Positions 18,901 to 33,900 of a stretch of DNA of 47,698 nucleotides are shown here, in pieces (position 1 is the first letter of the stretch; every line of letters starts with the position of its first letter). The notes under the pieces are model-generated. The model worked only from the letters and a program-made list of their open reading frames with translations, was not told the origin of the DNA and searched no databases. A program made the translations under genes and the position numbers. The stretch is taken from assembly GCA_902785105.1 (NCBI GenBank), contig CACZXF010000007.1, forward strand, positions 1 to 47,698. Direction: 5' to 3'. This DNA comes from an uncultured Eubacteriales bacterium. GTDB lineage: Bacteria; Bacillota; Clostridia; Christensenellales; Aristaeellaceae.

Positions 18901-21900
18901 AGGTCACCTCCAGCGTGGCCCGGGCCGACCGGGGCGAAAAGGTGACCGTGACCATCAAGCCCGACGACAACTTCCGTTTGAAGTCCGGCACGCTGAAGGC
19001 CGTGGTCACGGAGCCGAACGGCGCCACCACCGAGGTGTTCACCTCCCGCCAGAACGACACGACCTACACCTTCGACCTGCCCTCGAATGTGGACAAGGAT
19101 TCCAAGGTGTCCTTCGTCAGCGAATTCGAGCCCGGCCAGTCCGACAGCTCCGTGGTGGACACCAGCCTGGGCGCCGGCATCGCCGTGACCGTATCCAACA
19201 GCGAGACCCGCGCGGATGTGAAGGGCAGGATCGACAGCAAGGGCAATGTGACGACCCAGGCCGAGATCACCGGCGGCGTCAAGACCGAGACCAAGGCCGG
19301 CTTCAGCAAGGGCAACATCGGCATGGGCGGCGCGGTCTCCGTGCAGGTCGCTTCCATGGATGCCAAGGCGCTGATCCATGATTCCGCTGACATCGCGATG
19401 GACGGCAAGCTCATCGTCGATTCCAAAGCGGATATTAACTATAACGTAAACGCGGACGCCTCCGGCAGCAAGGAAGCCGCCAAAACAGGCGTCGGCGCGG
19501 GCATCGCCGTGGCCGTCAACGGCTCGGATGTGTTCGCCGGCGTGCGGGACGGCGCGTCCATCGATCATCGCGAGGGCAGCGATGCCATGAAGGGCCTGGC
19601 CGTCACTGCCGTACAGAAGATCAAGGATGAAGTCAAGGCCAAGGCCGGCGCGGCGGGCGGCACCGCTGTGGTGCCCGTGGCCGCCGTGGACGTCATCGCC
19701 GCCAAGGCCAACGCCTACATGGGCGAGGTGTTCACCGGCAAGCTGAAGCTCACCGAGAACGCGGCGGTCTCCGCCAAGACCGACGCCAGCCACACCATCT
19801 CCGCGGACGCCTCCGCCTCCGGCAAGGGCGCGGGCGTGGGCGGCGCGTTTGGCGTGTCCGTCATCTCTGACAAGGCCATGGCGAAGCTCAACCAGAGCGT
19901 CGATGCTGGCCAGGTCACTGTGGCGACCGAGAATATCTCCAATGTTGCCAACACCGCCACCGCTTCCGCCTCCGGCGGAAAGACCGGCGGCAAGAGCGCC
20001 GACCAGCAGGCCGACGGCCTCATCGGCGGCGCGAGCAAGATGGCTGGGAAGAACAAGTCCAGCGGCGTCTCCGGCAACTCCATCGACAACATGACCAAGA
20101 ACCGCCAGCAGGCCCAGACCGCCGAGGGCTCCGTGGCTGTGGCGGGCGCTGTGGTCGTCAACGTCCAGAACAGCACATCCCGCGCCGAAATTCCCGACGG
20201 TGTGGATGTGAAGGCCAGCGGCCTGCTGGCCGTGACGGCGCTGAACGGCACTACCTCCAAGGTGAAGGCCAATGCCGGCACCACCAACTCCAACATCGGC
20301 GTGGGCGTGGGCGTCGCCGTGAACGTGGTGGGCCTTGAAAACATCGCCAAGATGGGCAACGGCGAATTCGAGGCTGCCATGCTGAGGGTGGCCGCGACAA
20401 CGAAAGAGAATGAGCCCGCCAAGAAGGAGACCAAGACCGACGACGAGCCCAAGGAAAAGGACGAAGCCGTCAGCGAGCTGACTGAGATGGTCCGCGGCTA
20501 TATGACCGACCTCTCCAAGGAGATCGGCCTGGATCAGTATGTCCCGGAGGACATGCTGGCGAACATCGTCGGCCCCATCGTGGACAACGTCACCAAGGAG
20601 CTGCTCACCGCCACCGGGCTGGACAAGCTGTTCGGCAACGGCGGCATCAGCGCCAAGTTTGAAAAGATGAAGGATCTGCTGTCCGAAAAGGGCAGCGCCC
20701 TGGTCGAGCTCCCCGAGAAGCTCATTGAGCCGATGATGGAGACCCTCGAGGACGCCCTCGACCTGACCGGCCTGACGGGCGAGCAGTACGACGCGCTGGA
20801 GAAGGCGCTGCTGGAGGAGGTCAAGGCCAAGCTCCAGGACAATCTGCTGAGCTGGGATACGTTCAAGGACATGGGCGAACGGCTGAAGAACGCTGCCCTC
20901 AAGTGGTTCGTGGACGACGGCAGCAAGGTCCTCAGCGGCTGGATCAACGGCAAGGTCAAGACCGGCGACAAGAACACAGTCAAGGAGGTCTCCAAGGAGG
21001 TCAGCAAGTATATCCTCGGCGAGGCCCTGGGCACCGTGAAGGACGCCACGCTGAAGAGCTTCGAGCAGGCCCTGCAAAACGTGGAGGTGCCCGGCGTCAC
21101 CCTGCTGAGCTGCTCCCGCGCCGTCAAGGCCTTCAAGGAGCTCAAGGACACCTGGAAGTCCGGCGAGGTTTCCAGGCTCTACGAGGACGCCGCTGACTAT
21201 GTGAAGGAGACGTTCAAGGACCAGGTGTTCGACTATGAAGAGGTCATCACCACCCTGACCAAGACCAACTGGGTGGAGAAGATCTCCACCGCCCTGCGCA
21301 ACGCCGCGAAGGAGGTCTCGGTGACCCTGTCCAACGAGGCCGTGAGCTGGCTGACCAGCACGCTGGGCGTGGTGATGGAGGCCGAGCAGGAGAAGGCCAC
21401 CGGCCACGTGGTGGACACCCAGGCCATCTCCGGCGCGGGCACCAAGAACGTGGGCATCGCGGGCAGCGTCGCCATCACGGTGCTGAACGCCGATACCTCC
21501 GCCACCATCGCCGATGGCGGCAAGCTGGAGGTCTCCGGCGAGATGACCGTCGATGCCAATGAGCTGCGCAGCGTCAAAAACGTGGCTTCCGCCGCGCTGG
21601 ATGCCAAGGGCAATGCCAAGGACAACAAGGCGTCCGAGGACAAGGACAACAAGAACGTGGGCGGCGGCAATGACGCCACCTCCGTCGCCAAGAACGACAA
21701 AAACACCACCAACCTCTCCGTAGGCGTGGGCGGCACTGCCAGCATCATCGAAGGCGAAAAAGGCCAGGATCGCCCCGAGGTCCATATCACCCTCATGGAA
21801 GGCTACAAGATGCCCGAGGGTGACATGGTCAAATACACCTATACCAATAAGGAAGGCAAAGAGGTCAGCGGCACCGTCAAGGCCACGAAGAAGGGCAGCG

Positions 21901-24900
21901 AGTGGATCGTCGACACCAAGAGCGGCGCACTCAAGGATGTTGACAAGAGCATCCTCATCTCCTTCGAAGTGAAGCCCGAGGAGGTGCTCCACAAGGTCAA
22001 GGCGCCCGACACCAACATGACCGATCTGAAGAAGCTCGAGGAAGGCGCTGTGACTGTGTCCGTCAAGGACCGCAAAGTCAACGACGACAACACCATCTTC
22101 GCCCGTGCCGGCGAAGTGGTCGAGATTAAGATCGCTAAGAAGGCAGGCCGCGTGCTGAACGCCCTCGGCTATTCCTACAAGGATGCCGCGGGCAAGACCC
22201 ACGAGGTCGAGCTGAACCCCAGCGCCGCCAGCACCGGCAAGGACAAGGAATTTACGATGGTTTCCTCCAATGAAAAGGAGATCATCTACACCTTCACCAT
22301 GCCCGATGCCGACGTGGACGACATACTGGTCTCGCTGGTCGAGGGCCAGGAGGAGGCGCAGCAGCCCGCACAGCAGGAGGCCGCCACCGCCGCCAAGGAC
22401 AAGAACGGCGCCAGCGTGGGCGTCGGCGCGGCGTTCTCCATGGTCTACGGCGACACCCAGACCCACGCCGAGGTGGGCAAGCGGTCCGGCACCGTCACCG
22501 CCGGCGCGATGAACGTCAACGCGACCTCCAACCACATGGAGAACATCTCCGCTGCGGCGGGCACCGATCCCATGTCCGGCGATCTGAACACCGATGACAG
22601 CAAGAATTTCTCCCTGGACGCCTCCGTGGCGCTGAACATACTGGACACCGATGTCAAGGCCCGGAACCAGGCGGAAGCCACCGACGTGAAGGGCTACGCT
22701 GACGGCGAGGAGCAGAAGTCCGGCGACCTGAGCGTGACAGCGAAGGAAGAAGCCTCCACCGAGACCACGTCCTCAGCCTTCGCCGTGGGCGGACAGACGG
22801 CGGTGGGCGCCAGCGTGGCCCTGAACATCGCCAAAAGCGGCGTCAAAGCCGAGATGCTTGGCGACGCTAAAGTAGATGGCAGCGCCACCGTGTCCTCCAA
22901 CAGCCACAGCGAGGATGTCACCAAGGCCCTGGCCACCGCCATGGGCGCGGACATGGCCCGTGTGGCGGGCAAGATCGGCGACGCCGCGGAGAGCCTCGAG
23001 CAGAAGAGCAACAAGGTTCTCGACGGCTCCTATCTGGACAAGGCCGAGGACAAGAAGGACAATAATACCGCCAACAAGGTCAACGACCGTCTGAACGAGA
23101 AGAACACAGACGGCAAGGGCAAGCAGGCCAAGGGAGGCCAGTCGGTCTCCAGCAATGCCCTGCGCTCTCAAGCCGTGGAGACCCAGAACGGCGAGGAGGG
23201 CAGCTCAGAGACCGGCAGCGCCATGAGCGAGGTCTCCAGCCAGGCGGGCTCCACGCTGGGCGTGAACAAGAAGCAGGAAAAGACCAAGGTCGAGGTCGCG
23301 GCGGCTGTCGGCATCACCATCGCCAGCCACGAGGCCAGCACCGCCGTGGGCAAGATCGTCGCCAACAAGAAGATCGAGACCACCTCCGAAAACACCGGCA
23401 ACTTCAACACCATGGGCACCGGAGCGGCCATGTCCCTGGCCGAGAAGTCCAACGCCATCGCCATGGGCGTCGCCATCAGCGTAAACAGCAACAAGGCGGG
23501 CGTTGCAGTCAGCGGTGACCTGGTTTCCAACGACAAGGAAGACGTGGCCGTCACCAGCAAGCTCACCCAGAACATGGACGGCGATTTCCAGGGCAAACTG
23601 GCGGCCCAGTCCCTGGCCGGCTCCGTGGCGGGCAAGGGCGGCGGCGCGTCCATCGCGGGCGCGGTGAGCGTCGTGGTCAGCAAGGGCAAGTCCACCGTGG
23701 ACATCGCCAACGGCACGGCCTCCGCCAACCGTTCCATCAAGGGCGGCAACGTCACCGTGGAAGCCACCGACAAGTCCAAGATCACCGCCCGCGCGGGTGG
23801 CCTGAGCCTGTCCACCGGCGCGAGCATGGGCATGGGCATCGGCTCCACCAACATCATCACCGGCAATAACGTCAGCGCGAAGGTGGGGGACTACACCACC
23901 GTCGAGGCGGACAGCTTCAAGCTGAACGCCGAAAAGCAGGAGGTCACCGCCAAGGACTTCAAGAACCTGATCGATATGCGCTATCTGATCACGGATTCCA
24001 GCCAGCTCACCGATGAGCAGCGCGAGAACTCCAGGACCGGCCTTATCGACTTCCACAAGGGCGGGGATGAGAAGAACTACAAGGTCGAGGTCAATCTGGA
24101 CAGCGAGAAGCTGCTGGACGCCGTGGACGGCCTGAACTTCCTGTCCGGCCAGAACACCTATGCCGAGGCCATCGCGGGTTCCATCTCCGGCGGCGCGGCC
24201 TCCTCCCTGGCGGGCTCCTTCGCCGTGGTCGTTACCAATAACGACGTGAAGGCCAGCATGGGCAAAAACGCCAAGGTCACCACCGCCAAGGGCGACGTGG
24301 ACATCAACGCCAAGGACGGCAACACCACCCGCATCATCGCGGGCTCCCTGTCCGCGGCTCCCGCCACCAACAGCACCGGCGCGACCGTGGCCGTGCTGGT
24401 GAACAGCGACACCGTGGACACCGAGGTCGGCAAGGACGCCGAATTCAAGGCCGCGGGCGACATTCATCAGAACGCCGAGGCCACTGGCGACCAGCAGGTC
24501 TTTACCGCCGCCATGAGCCTGGCCGCCGGCGCGAACAAGCACCAGGACAGCGACAAGGAAAAGGAAGAGGGCGGCAGCGGCCAGTCCACCGATACCGGCG
24601 CGTCCGTCGGCGGCGCGATCAACGTCATCGTCAGCAAGATCCACGCGAATAACGTCCTGGGCGACAACGCCAGGCTCATCGCCGGCGGCAGCGCCGACAT
24701 CACCAGCGCGGCGAAGTTCGACCTCATGGCCATCTCCGGCAGCGCAGCGGTGGCCGCGGGCGGCGGCGTTGCGGCGGGCGGCACGGTGAACGTCATCGTG
24801 GACAGCACGGGCGCCAGGACCAACATCGGCGACGGCGCGGCCATCGAGGCGGACAAGAATCTCACCATCGGCTCCGACGTCTCCGACCAGCTCATCTCCG

Positions 24901-27900
24901 GCACGGCCAGCCTCTCCGCGGCGGCCTCCTCCGGCATGACCGACGGCAACTCCGGCGCGGGCGTAGTGAACGTCATCGTGTCCCACTCCAAGGCCAACAC
25001 CAACGTCGGCAAGGCGGATCTAACCGCTGCCAACGGCGACATGAAGGTGAACGCCAACAACGATGCCTGGATGCTCAACGCCTCCATGGCCGTGGCGGGC
25101 GCGAAGAACTTCGCCGTGGGCGCGTCCTTCAACGTGAACGTGTTCGGCCGTGAGGCCACCGTTGACCTGAATAGCGGCAGCATGAACGCCGGCGGCAACA
25201 TGGCCGTGCAGACCAGCGGCAGGGACACCGGCATCATGGCCGGTCTCACCGTGGTGGCCAACAACTCCACCAACGGCGACGCGGCGGTCAACGGCAATAT
25301 CGGCGTGGTCGTGGAGAGCAACAAGATCAACACGAAGATCGCCGACGGCGTCAAGGCCGTGGCGGGCAAGAACGCCATCTTCGAGAGCTACTTCAGCGAT
25401 TACACCGTAGGCGCGGCGGGCAGCATCACCGGCAGCGGCGGCGGCTCCTCCCTGAGCGGCACCGTCGTCACCGTGGTCAAGAATAACGACGTGCGCACCG
25501 AGCTGGGCATGAGCACCGTCGAGGGCCGCAACAACGGCGAGAGCGCAACGAGCCTGTCCAATAAGAAGGTCGAGGGCGTCTACGTGGGCGCGAACGCCAA
25601 GGAGACCCAGTACATCGGCGCGGCGGGCATGTCCGCCGCCGAGGGCAGCGCCATCAACGGCGAGGTCGTCACCCTCGTGAACAACAACAAGGTCATCACA
25701 GACGCCTCCGCCGCAGTGCTCAACTCCGAGCGGCTGCACACCACGGAGACCGTCTGGGAGATCCCGGATATGAACCGGCAGCTCGTGAAGGAGGAGTACA
25801 AGCGCATGCGCTGGTACGCCAACACCATCACGGTAGCCGACTATCTGAAGATGACCGATTTCACCAATATCCGTGTATTCTATTATGACAACACCGGAGC
25901 CCGCCACTACATCAATTCCAGGGACGACCTGCTGGAGCCCCGCACCATCAATGTCGACAAGAACGGCGGTTCCATCAACGTGGAGTCCAATGACGACACC
26001 AAGCAGATGCTGCTGGCCGGCGGCATCAGCCTGAGCAGCGGCGCAGGCGTGGGCGCGGCCGTGGTCACCGTGGTCTCCGGCAAGACAGTCGAGGCCAAGG
26101 CTCACGACATGACCGCCTATGACGACATCAAGGTCACCGCCGACAACAAGGACAAGCTCGCCCAGCTCGCGCTGAGCGTGGGCGTCAGCGGCAGCAACGC
26201 GGTGCAGATCGGCGCGGCCATACAGGTTTTGAAGAGCAAGGCGAAGGCCACCGTAGGCAGCACCGTGGAATCCGCAAACGGCAACTTCAGCCTGAACGCC
26301 AACAATACCACTGATCTGACCAACGCCGCGGCGGCGCTGGCTGTGGGCAGCGGCGCGGCGGTCACCCCCGTGGGCGTGGTGACCTACTTCCAGGGCGAGA
26401 CGGAGGGCAAAGTCCTCTCCGGCACCAGGGTCACGGTGAAGAACGTCAGCATCAACACCAACTCCAACAAGGAGATCAGCCAGTACGCGGCGGGCTTCGC
26501 GGCCTCCTCCAACCTGGGCCTCTCCGGCACGGTGAGCGTGCTGGTCAGCAAGGACAAGAACAGCGCCATCGTCGAAAACGGCGCGACCGTCACCGCCAAC
26601 GGCGAGGACGGCAATGTGAACGTGAAGGCCGACAGCGATTACAAGCTCCGCGCTGCCAGCGCCGCCATGGCCCTCTCCGGCGGCCCCAGCGTGGGCGTGA
26701 ACGCCATGGTCAGCGTCATCAAGTCCAGCACCATTGCCGAGATCGCGGGCAAAGCCACCGCCAAAAAGGCGGTCAACGTCAACGCCCAGGGCAAGCGTGA
26801 CATCATCAATGCCGCCGCCGCTCTGTCGGCCGGCACCGTCGGCGCGGGCGTCACCGTGATGGTGCTTTCCGCCGGCGCGCCCATGAGCCAGGATGCCGCC
26901 GACATGGTGGCCTACGGCAACGGCGACAGCAAGAGCAAAAAGACCGGCTTCGACGGCAAGACCTTCATGAGCACTGCCGACAGCAACAACCGCGGCGCGT
27001 CCGAGTATTACGGCGACGTGCTGGACGGCGACACGCTGGATCAGGATCTCGCGGGCAACGGCCACAACGAGAGCCAGCAGAACGTGGGCAGCAAGGACAG
27101 CAAGGGCAAAAACACCTTCGACGCCAGCTCCGCCTATCGCAGCGAGGACTTTGACAAGCAGGACTACGGCGACGGCAAGCAGAAGGGCAACGACAACGAG
27201 CAAGGCCGCGGCGAGAACCTCAAGACCTCCGTCATGTACGCCCAGGTCATGGTCGACAAGAACGGCAAGATCACCGGCGACCCGGAGCAGGCCGTACAGA
27301 CCCTCGAGTTCGAGACCGACGATCCCAGCCAGGCCACCGTCATGTTTGACAAGAACAACAAGGTGACCACGGACAAGTCGAAGTCCGTCAGGACCCAGAC
27401 CATCAAGGTCGATCCCAGCGCCACCAGGATCGTGGACCTCAGCGACACCAAGGACGTCCGGAATGCCAAGGACGTCAACAGCTACAGCTACGAAGCGCCC
27501 ACCGACGCGGTCATCGCCCGGATCGACGACACCGCCGAGGTGGAAGCGGACCAGGTGAACGTCACCGCCAGCCAGCCCGCCGCCGTGGATATGATCGGCG
27601 CGACCATCGCGGGTGGCCAGACCGGCATCGGCGTCAGCACCGCCGTGGCAATCCTCCATTCCAATGTCTCCGCCTCCAGCACGGGCACCATCAAGAACGC
27701 CAAGGGCAGCGTGAACATCCAGGCCAGCTCCGTGGCGGGCACCCGTGAGAAGGACGACGAAAAGTCCAAACGCGACGCGGGCGTGAAGTCCCTGCTGAAA
27801 AATGCCCTCGATCCCTCCAACCGCGCCATCCGCGTGGTGGGCGTGGCCGTGGGCGTGGGCGAGGTCGGCGTGGCCGTCAGCGCGGCTGTAGCCCTCACCG

Positions 27901-30900
27901 ACAACACCACACAGGCCATACTGGGCGGCCGCGTGAGCGACGCGGGCAATATCAACGTCCATGCCAACCACGATTACGGCAACGTCCTGGCCGCCACCGG
28001 CTCCCTGGCAGGCGGCGCGTTTGCCGCGGGCGCGTCCGTGGCCGTGGCCCAGGCCAACGGTACGGTGAAGGCCCTCATCAGCGGCAACACCACGAAGAAC
28101 AAGACCGCCAGCAACGCGTACGACATCGACACCACCGGCGACGTCAGCGTCACCACCCACTCCATCGTGGAGGCGGACGCGCTGGCCGCCAGCATCGGCG
28201 TGGGCGCGACCGCTATCAACGCGGGCGTGGGCCTGGCCCTGAACCGCCTGCGTCAGGAGACCGGCGTCACCGACGGCGTGAAGCTCAAGGCCACCGGCGA
28301 CCTGACCGTCACCGGCACCATCGAGAAGGCGGCCTCCAGGAGCTATCTGCTGGGCGTGTCCGTCGGCGCGGCGGGCCTGAACCTGAACGCCGCCGTGTCC
28401 AACGTGTCCGCGGATGTGGACACCCACATCGGCCGCAGCAAGCTCGTCACCGCCAAGGATACCGACCCGACCATGCCCCAGGTGACGAAGGTCGTGGCCA
28501 ACAACATCAACATCAAGAACACCATCAACACCGAATCGACGCCCAAGGTCCTCTCCATTGCCGGCGGCGGTCTGGCGGCGGGCGGCAATCTGCTGCTGGC
28601 CTTCAACGAGACCGACGCGCAGGCCTCCGTGGAGAACGCGGACCTCAGCGTGAAGAACCTGAACGTGGTGGGCAACCTGAAGGGCACGGCCCAGAGCAGC
28701 CTGACTGCCGCGGTGGTGGGCGCCGTCGCCGCGGGCATCTCCGTGAACTATGCCGACATGCGCGCCGCCAACCGCGCCACGGTCATGGACAGCACGGTCA
28801 GGACCACCGAGGCCACGAAGATACTCACCAACGAACACGAAGAGGCCACCAGCGCCGAGGCCCACTCCGTCTCCACCGAGCTGGGCGACGTCACTGTGGG
28901 CGTGAACGCGGCTGTGGCCCGCAACAACACCAAAAACTACGCCACGCTGATCGGCGACAAGACGCTGGATCTGAACAGCCTCACCATGGACGCCAAAGGC
29001 AATTCCACCGCCAAGTCGGAACTGGAGGGCAATACCCTGTCCATCGCCAAGGTGGCGGCCAGCTTCGTGACGGCCATCAACGACGCGGACGCCCGCGTCA
29101 CCGCCGTGGTGGGCAACAGCTCCAGGACCACCGACGCGGACGGCAATGAGAAGGCTACCATCGTGCCCAATGTCCTCAAGGCCAAGGAGGGCCTGACCTT
29201 CAACGCCACCCAGAACGGCGGCACCGACGTGAAGCTCACCACCGGCGGCGGCTCCCTGGTGGGCATGGCCCTGTCCATGGCGCTGGCCTATGGCCGCACC
29301 AATTCCCTGGTGGACGTGTCCATCAGCGGCGGCGGCGATTACGCCTTCGTCAAGTCGGACAACAAGGCGGGTGACGCCGTGAAGAGCAAGATCGCCAACG
29401 CGGCGGTCAGCGCCGTCACCGCCAATGCCCTCTATGGCGCGGCCTACAGCCAGGATGTCTATCGCACCGGCATCCAGCTCACCGGCGGCGACTACCACAT
29501 CCGCGGCAACGTGGACGTGACCATGGACTACGGCGTCAACGGCACGGCGGATGTGCAGCCCTCCTCCTCCGGCGTGGATGTGAGCCTGGGCAGCCTGAGC
29601 GCCAACGCGGCCGTGGCCAACAACACCGCCTTCGCGGGCACCGACTTTGAGATGTCCATCGGCAAGTCCCATGTGGACGGCAATGTCAACGTCAAGACCC
29701 AGGGCCTTGCCAAGACCGACGCCAAGGTGCAGACGGCGGAGCTGACTGTCGGCGGCCTCAACTTCACCGCCAACATCGCCAAGTCCAACCTGGGCATGAC
29801 CCAGGCGGCCGTGCTGCGGGCCGGCGGCGACCTGACCATCGACGGCAATGTGGATGTTCAGTCCACAGTGAAGAAGATCACCCATCAGGAAGCCGTGGCT
29901 ATGAAGCGCGAGACGATCAAATCATGGCTTGTCGATGTCGATGGAGAGTATCTGGTCACCAAAAAGGGCAACACGACTGTCATGCTCAAGAAAGACTCAG
30001 ACGTTGACAAGATGAGCGCGAGTGAAGTTGAGTACATGTATAAAGTGTTTGATGGCGATCCCATTGATGAGACGGGTTCCGCCACCGCCACCGCCAGCAT
30101 CGGTGCGGTCGGAGGGGCCGAGGGCGTCTCATTCAACCTGGGCAGCATGGACGTCAGCAAGGCCACCGCGCGGGAGAACATGTCCAACACTGCCGCCATA
30201 CTGGGCGCGGCCTCGGATGTCGAGGATACCACCATTCCCGTGGTCACCTATGAGTGGAACGAGAAGAAGAAGTGGGATTACGACTATGACGAGGTCGAGA
30301 GCGTGACCTATAAGTTTGACAAGGGCTCCTTCCGCTTTGAAACGACCGCCAACGAAGGCGACTTCGTGGCAAGGACGAGGCTCCTGGCAGAGTTGTGGCA
30401 ACATACCGTCCAAGAACAGGGTGGAAAATTGTCCAATGCTAAGGCGAAACTCAGGGAGTATTTCCAGGATAACGCTTATGCCGATAAGGTCTATAAGGTA
30501 ATGGAAACCTTCTGGAAAAATGTTGATAAAGGCATTAGCTGGAACTGGGTCAAGAATCCCCTGACGGGCAAGAATGAAAGATACTTCGTAAAAGGCAAAT
30601 ATGATTTCCCCCAGAAGGCGCTTGAAAAGGCCTTTGATAAGGCGGATGAGCTCGGGGTGTGGGATTCCTTCTCTGACAAGAGCTGGAAGGAAGACTTCAA
30701 CTACCCCTGGCGTGAGATCACCTACTGGGAGCTGGAGGAGAAGACCGACTACATCCCCGGGCTGGCGCCGGTGTACGACACCGACGCGAACCACCTGAGC
30801 GTGGGCGGCGATATGAACGTCCTCTCCGGCGTGCAGAATGGCAGCAAGACCCAGTCCAACGCCAGTGCCGCGCAGTCCAAGACCGTCGGCCTGCTGACCG

Positions 30901-33900
30901 CAAGCAAGATGGACATCAACGCCCGGTCCACCGACAGCTTCAGCGCCATGCTGGAGGGCATGCACGCCACCGTCACCGGCAGCGCCAGCATCAAGGCCGC
31001 CAGCGATACCAACGCCGAGGCCATCGGCACCAAGGCCGGCGGCATCGCCGGATTCGACGCCGGCAAGATCGACTTGAAGTCCGGCGTGGGCCGGGGCGAC
31101 GACTACCAGACTGTGAATGTGGTCATCGGCGAAGGCGCTACACTGACCGCTAAAGACATCGCGCTCACCAGCAATAATATCGGCGCGGCGAAGGCGGGCA
31201 TGAAGGCTGATACCGTTCTCGCGGCGGCCGGCATCAAGTCCTCCAGTCAGCCCACCGAATCCTGGTACAGCACGGGCGTCTACATCGGCCCGAAGGCGAA
31301 GCTGACCGCCACAAATGGCAAGCTGGAGATCACCAGCGAGGATATGCCCTCGGCGGAATCCGTCGCCAACAGCAGCAGCATCGGCATCGCCATGAACTTC
31401 GATACCATGAAGGGCAAGAACAGCCTCAGGCAGACGAACCGGATCGACATCGGCAAGGACGCGGTGCTGAAGAGCAGTTCGAACCTCTCGCTGCATGCCT
31501 ACCAGCACACAAACGCCCGTGCGGAGACGTCGGCCAGCGGCGGCGGTTTCCTCCAGGGCAGCACCGTCAAGGCGGAGAATACCATAGACAGGGCCGATAT
31601 CATCACGATAGCGGACGGTGTAAACATCGAATCCACGGGTTCCAATGTGTTTATCATTGCGAGAGCCGGCAGAGCAGGTGCCAGTGAGAATGAGTTAAGG
31701 GATAACATCTACACCCGCGCGTACTCCGACGGTGAAGGTGGCTTTGCCGTCGCCAAGGCCCAGGCCTACGCGGATATCATCAGCAACACCAATATTCTGT
31801 TGGGCCAGGGTGTCACCACAACCGCGAAGGGGCAATTGAAGATGGATGCCGTGTTCAATCCCTATGGTGACAGGAAGAATTATGGAACCGATAAGGAGGG
31901 CGAAGAGAACTACGGCTGGGAGCCGGGTATCGAGACTATCGCCATCGCGGACAGCGCGGCATTGATAGGCGTGCCGAAGACCACCGCAAAGACCACGGTC
32001 AACGCCACAGAGTATATCGGCATCAACCGCGGCGGTGAAACGGCTACGACCCTGAAGGCCGAAAAGATCTGGATCAATGCATCGACGGATCGCACGACCC
32101 TCAAGTCACAGGCCAGATCCTTCGGCAAAGGCGCGGTGGGCGTCGCCAGCTCCACCGCCTGGATCATCGCCAACCTGAACAACATGGTCTGGATCGACAA
32201 CGCAGCGCTGGAGTGCAGTCCATGGTCAAAAATCAATGTCCATGCGGACAATGGCGGAACCGGTACCAGAACGCATCTGATCGGCGATTCTTACAGCGGA
32301 CTGAATGCTGTGATGGGCAAGGTCGCGCCCTCCACACTGGTTACCGGCCTTACGATCAATCAGATTCGCACCAACGATAAGGAAAAGGTCCTATGGAACG
32401 GCAGCAGTGATAAGAAAGCTGACAGATCCTGGGTCGAACAGATGGCGAATGCACTTAACGTTTCTGGTATCGTTCACGAGGCATCCAAGCCGAAAGCACA
32501 GCTTTGGGCCGATCTGATCGCCAATTACAAGCGCTGGCAGAAGAAGGTCCTGGGCATCACCATCACGCTGACCAAGGCCAACGTGACGAAGCGGTACGAG
32601 TGGATCGACACGGCCAACTGCGACTTCTGCGGCAAGGGCACGGCGGTGGATGTACAGCCCTATGACGACGACACCACCATGGAGAAGCGCTACAAGGATG
32701 CCTATGAGCGGGCCATGGCCCCCATCAATGCCATCTACGCCATGGCGTCTGGCCTGCCCCGCGACCCGAACGCGCTGATGGCGCTGCAGCTCGCCAAGGG
32801 CCTGATGCCGCTGACCTACATGAACGCCGTGGTCAAGACCCAGGCGGCCGTCATGAGGGCGCACTTCGGCGAGGAAGAGCAGGCGTCCATGAGCGACAGG
32901 TTCGTGCTGGCGGTCCGGTCGATACTAAACAAGGATGTGCGCATCGACAGTCTGAAGCTGGATGATTACCGCGTCTGGACCAACGATCGCACCTTCGACG
33001 ACGTGTATCTGTTGCCCAACGCCACCCGGCTGTTCATCAACGGCGGCGTGCCGCAGTACATCGCCGAGACCCTCATGAGCGACCTGCGCGGCAATGGCGC
33101 GATGAGCGACATCGCGGCGATCACCGCGCTGACTGAGTACGCCTACGCGCACCCGACCATCCCCATCGGCTCCTCCGGTTCGCTGAATATGAGCACCGGT
33201 ATGCTGACCATGCCCTCCTATGTGGATCAGGAGCTGTATCTGCGCGAGGTATCCGCGGGCTGGGTGGTCGAGCAGATTGGAAATGACTTCATTCAGATCT
33301 ATGTCGCCGAGCCTTCCGCAGCCAACGAGACCGCGATCAACGGCGCGAAGCTGCCCCAGGGAATCATCCTCAATGGCATTGTACCCAACGGCGTGCTGTC
33401 CGGCTGGAATCTCTACTGGGTGGGCGATACCCCTGTGACGGTTCAGGACCCCGACCAGGCGCTGTTCTTCCTGCTGGTGGATGAGGCGACTGACGAGGTC
33501 GATGCCTTCCGCACCAGCGCGAACATGATCGCAAACAACGATATGCCCATCGACGTCTCCCTGTACCTCTTCCGCGACAGCCAGTCTGACCGGGCCGAGG
33601 TGGAGAAGTACAACCTGCTGTTCTTCGATACGCCAGAGGGCAAGGAAAGCGTGGTGAAGGTCGTTGCCGACGTGCTGGACAACCGCACGCTGGAAATGCC
33701 CAAGCCCATGCGCATCGCGCTGAGGAAGCTCACGTTCAGCGGCGCTGAACTGCCGGCGTTCAGCCTGGGTGGTAGCTACATCGTCATGCTGGACGGCACG
33801 AAGGGTACGGCAAGCCTGTTTGATGGACTCTATCAGAACACCTTCGACGGCGATGTCTTTGAATCCGATTACGTCTTGATCGATGGCATTGCCAGCGGCG

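Noticed and set aside
17172-22535. A 1787-codon open frame on the minus strand opposite the giant gene
   Set aside because: Its translation is low-complexity (Gly/Val/Ala/Leu/His/Asp-rich), has no ribosome site or domain, and arises from the strong codon bias of the plus-strand repeats.
25020-29885. A 1621-codon minus-strand open frame
   Set aside because: Another shadow of the giant gene, with the same composition artefact. The plus-strand protein has a signal peptide and recognisable repeats.
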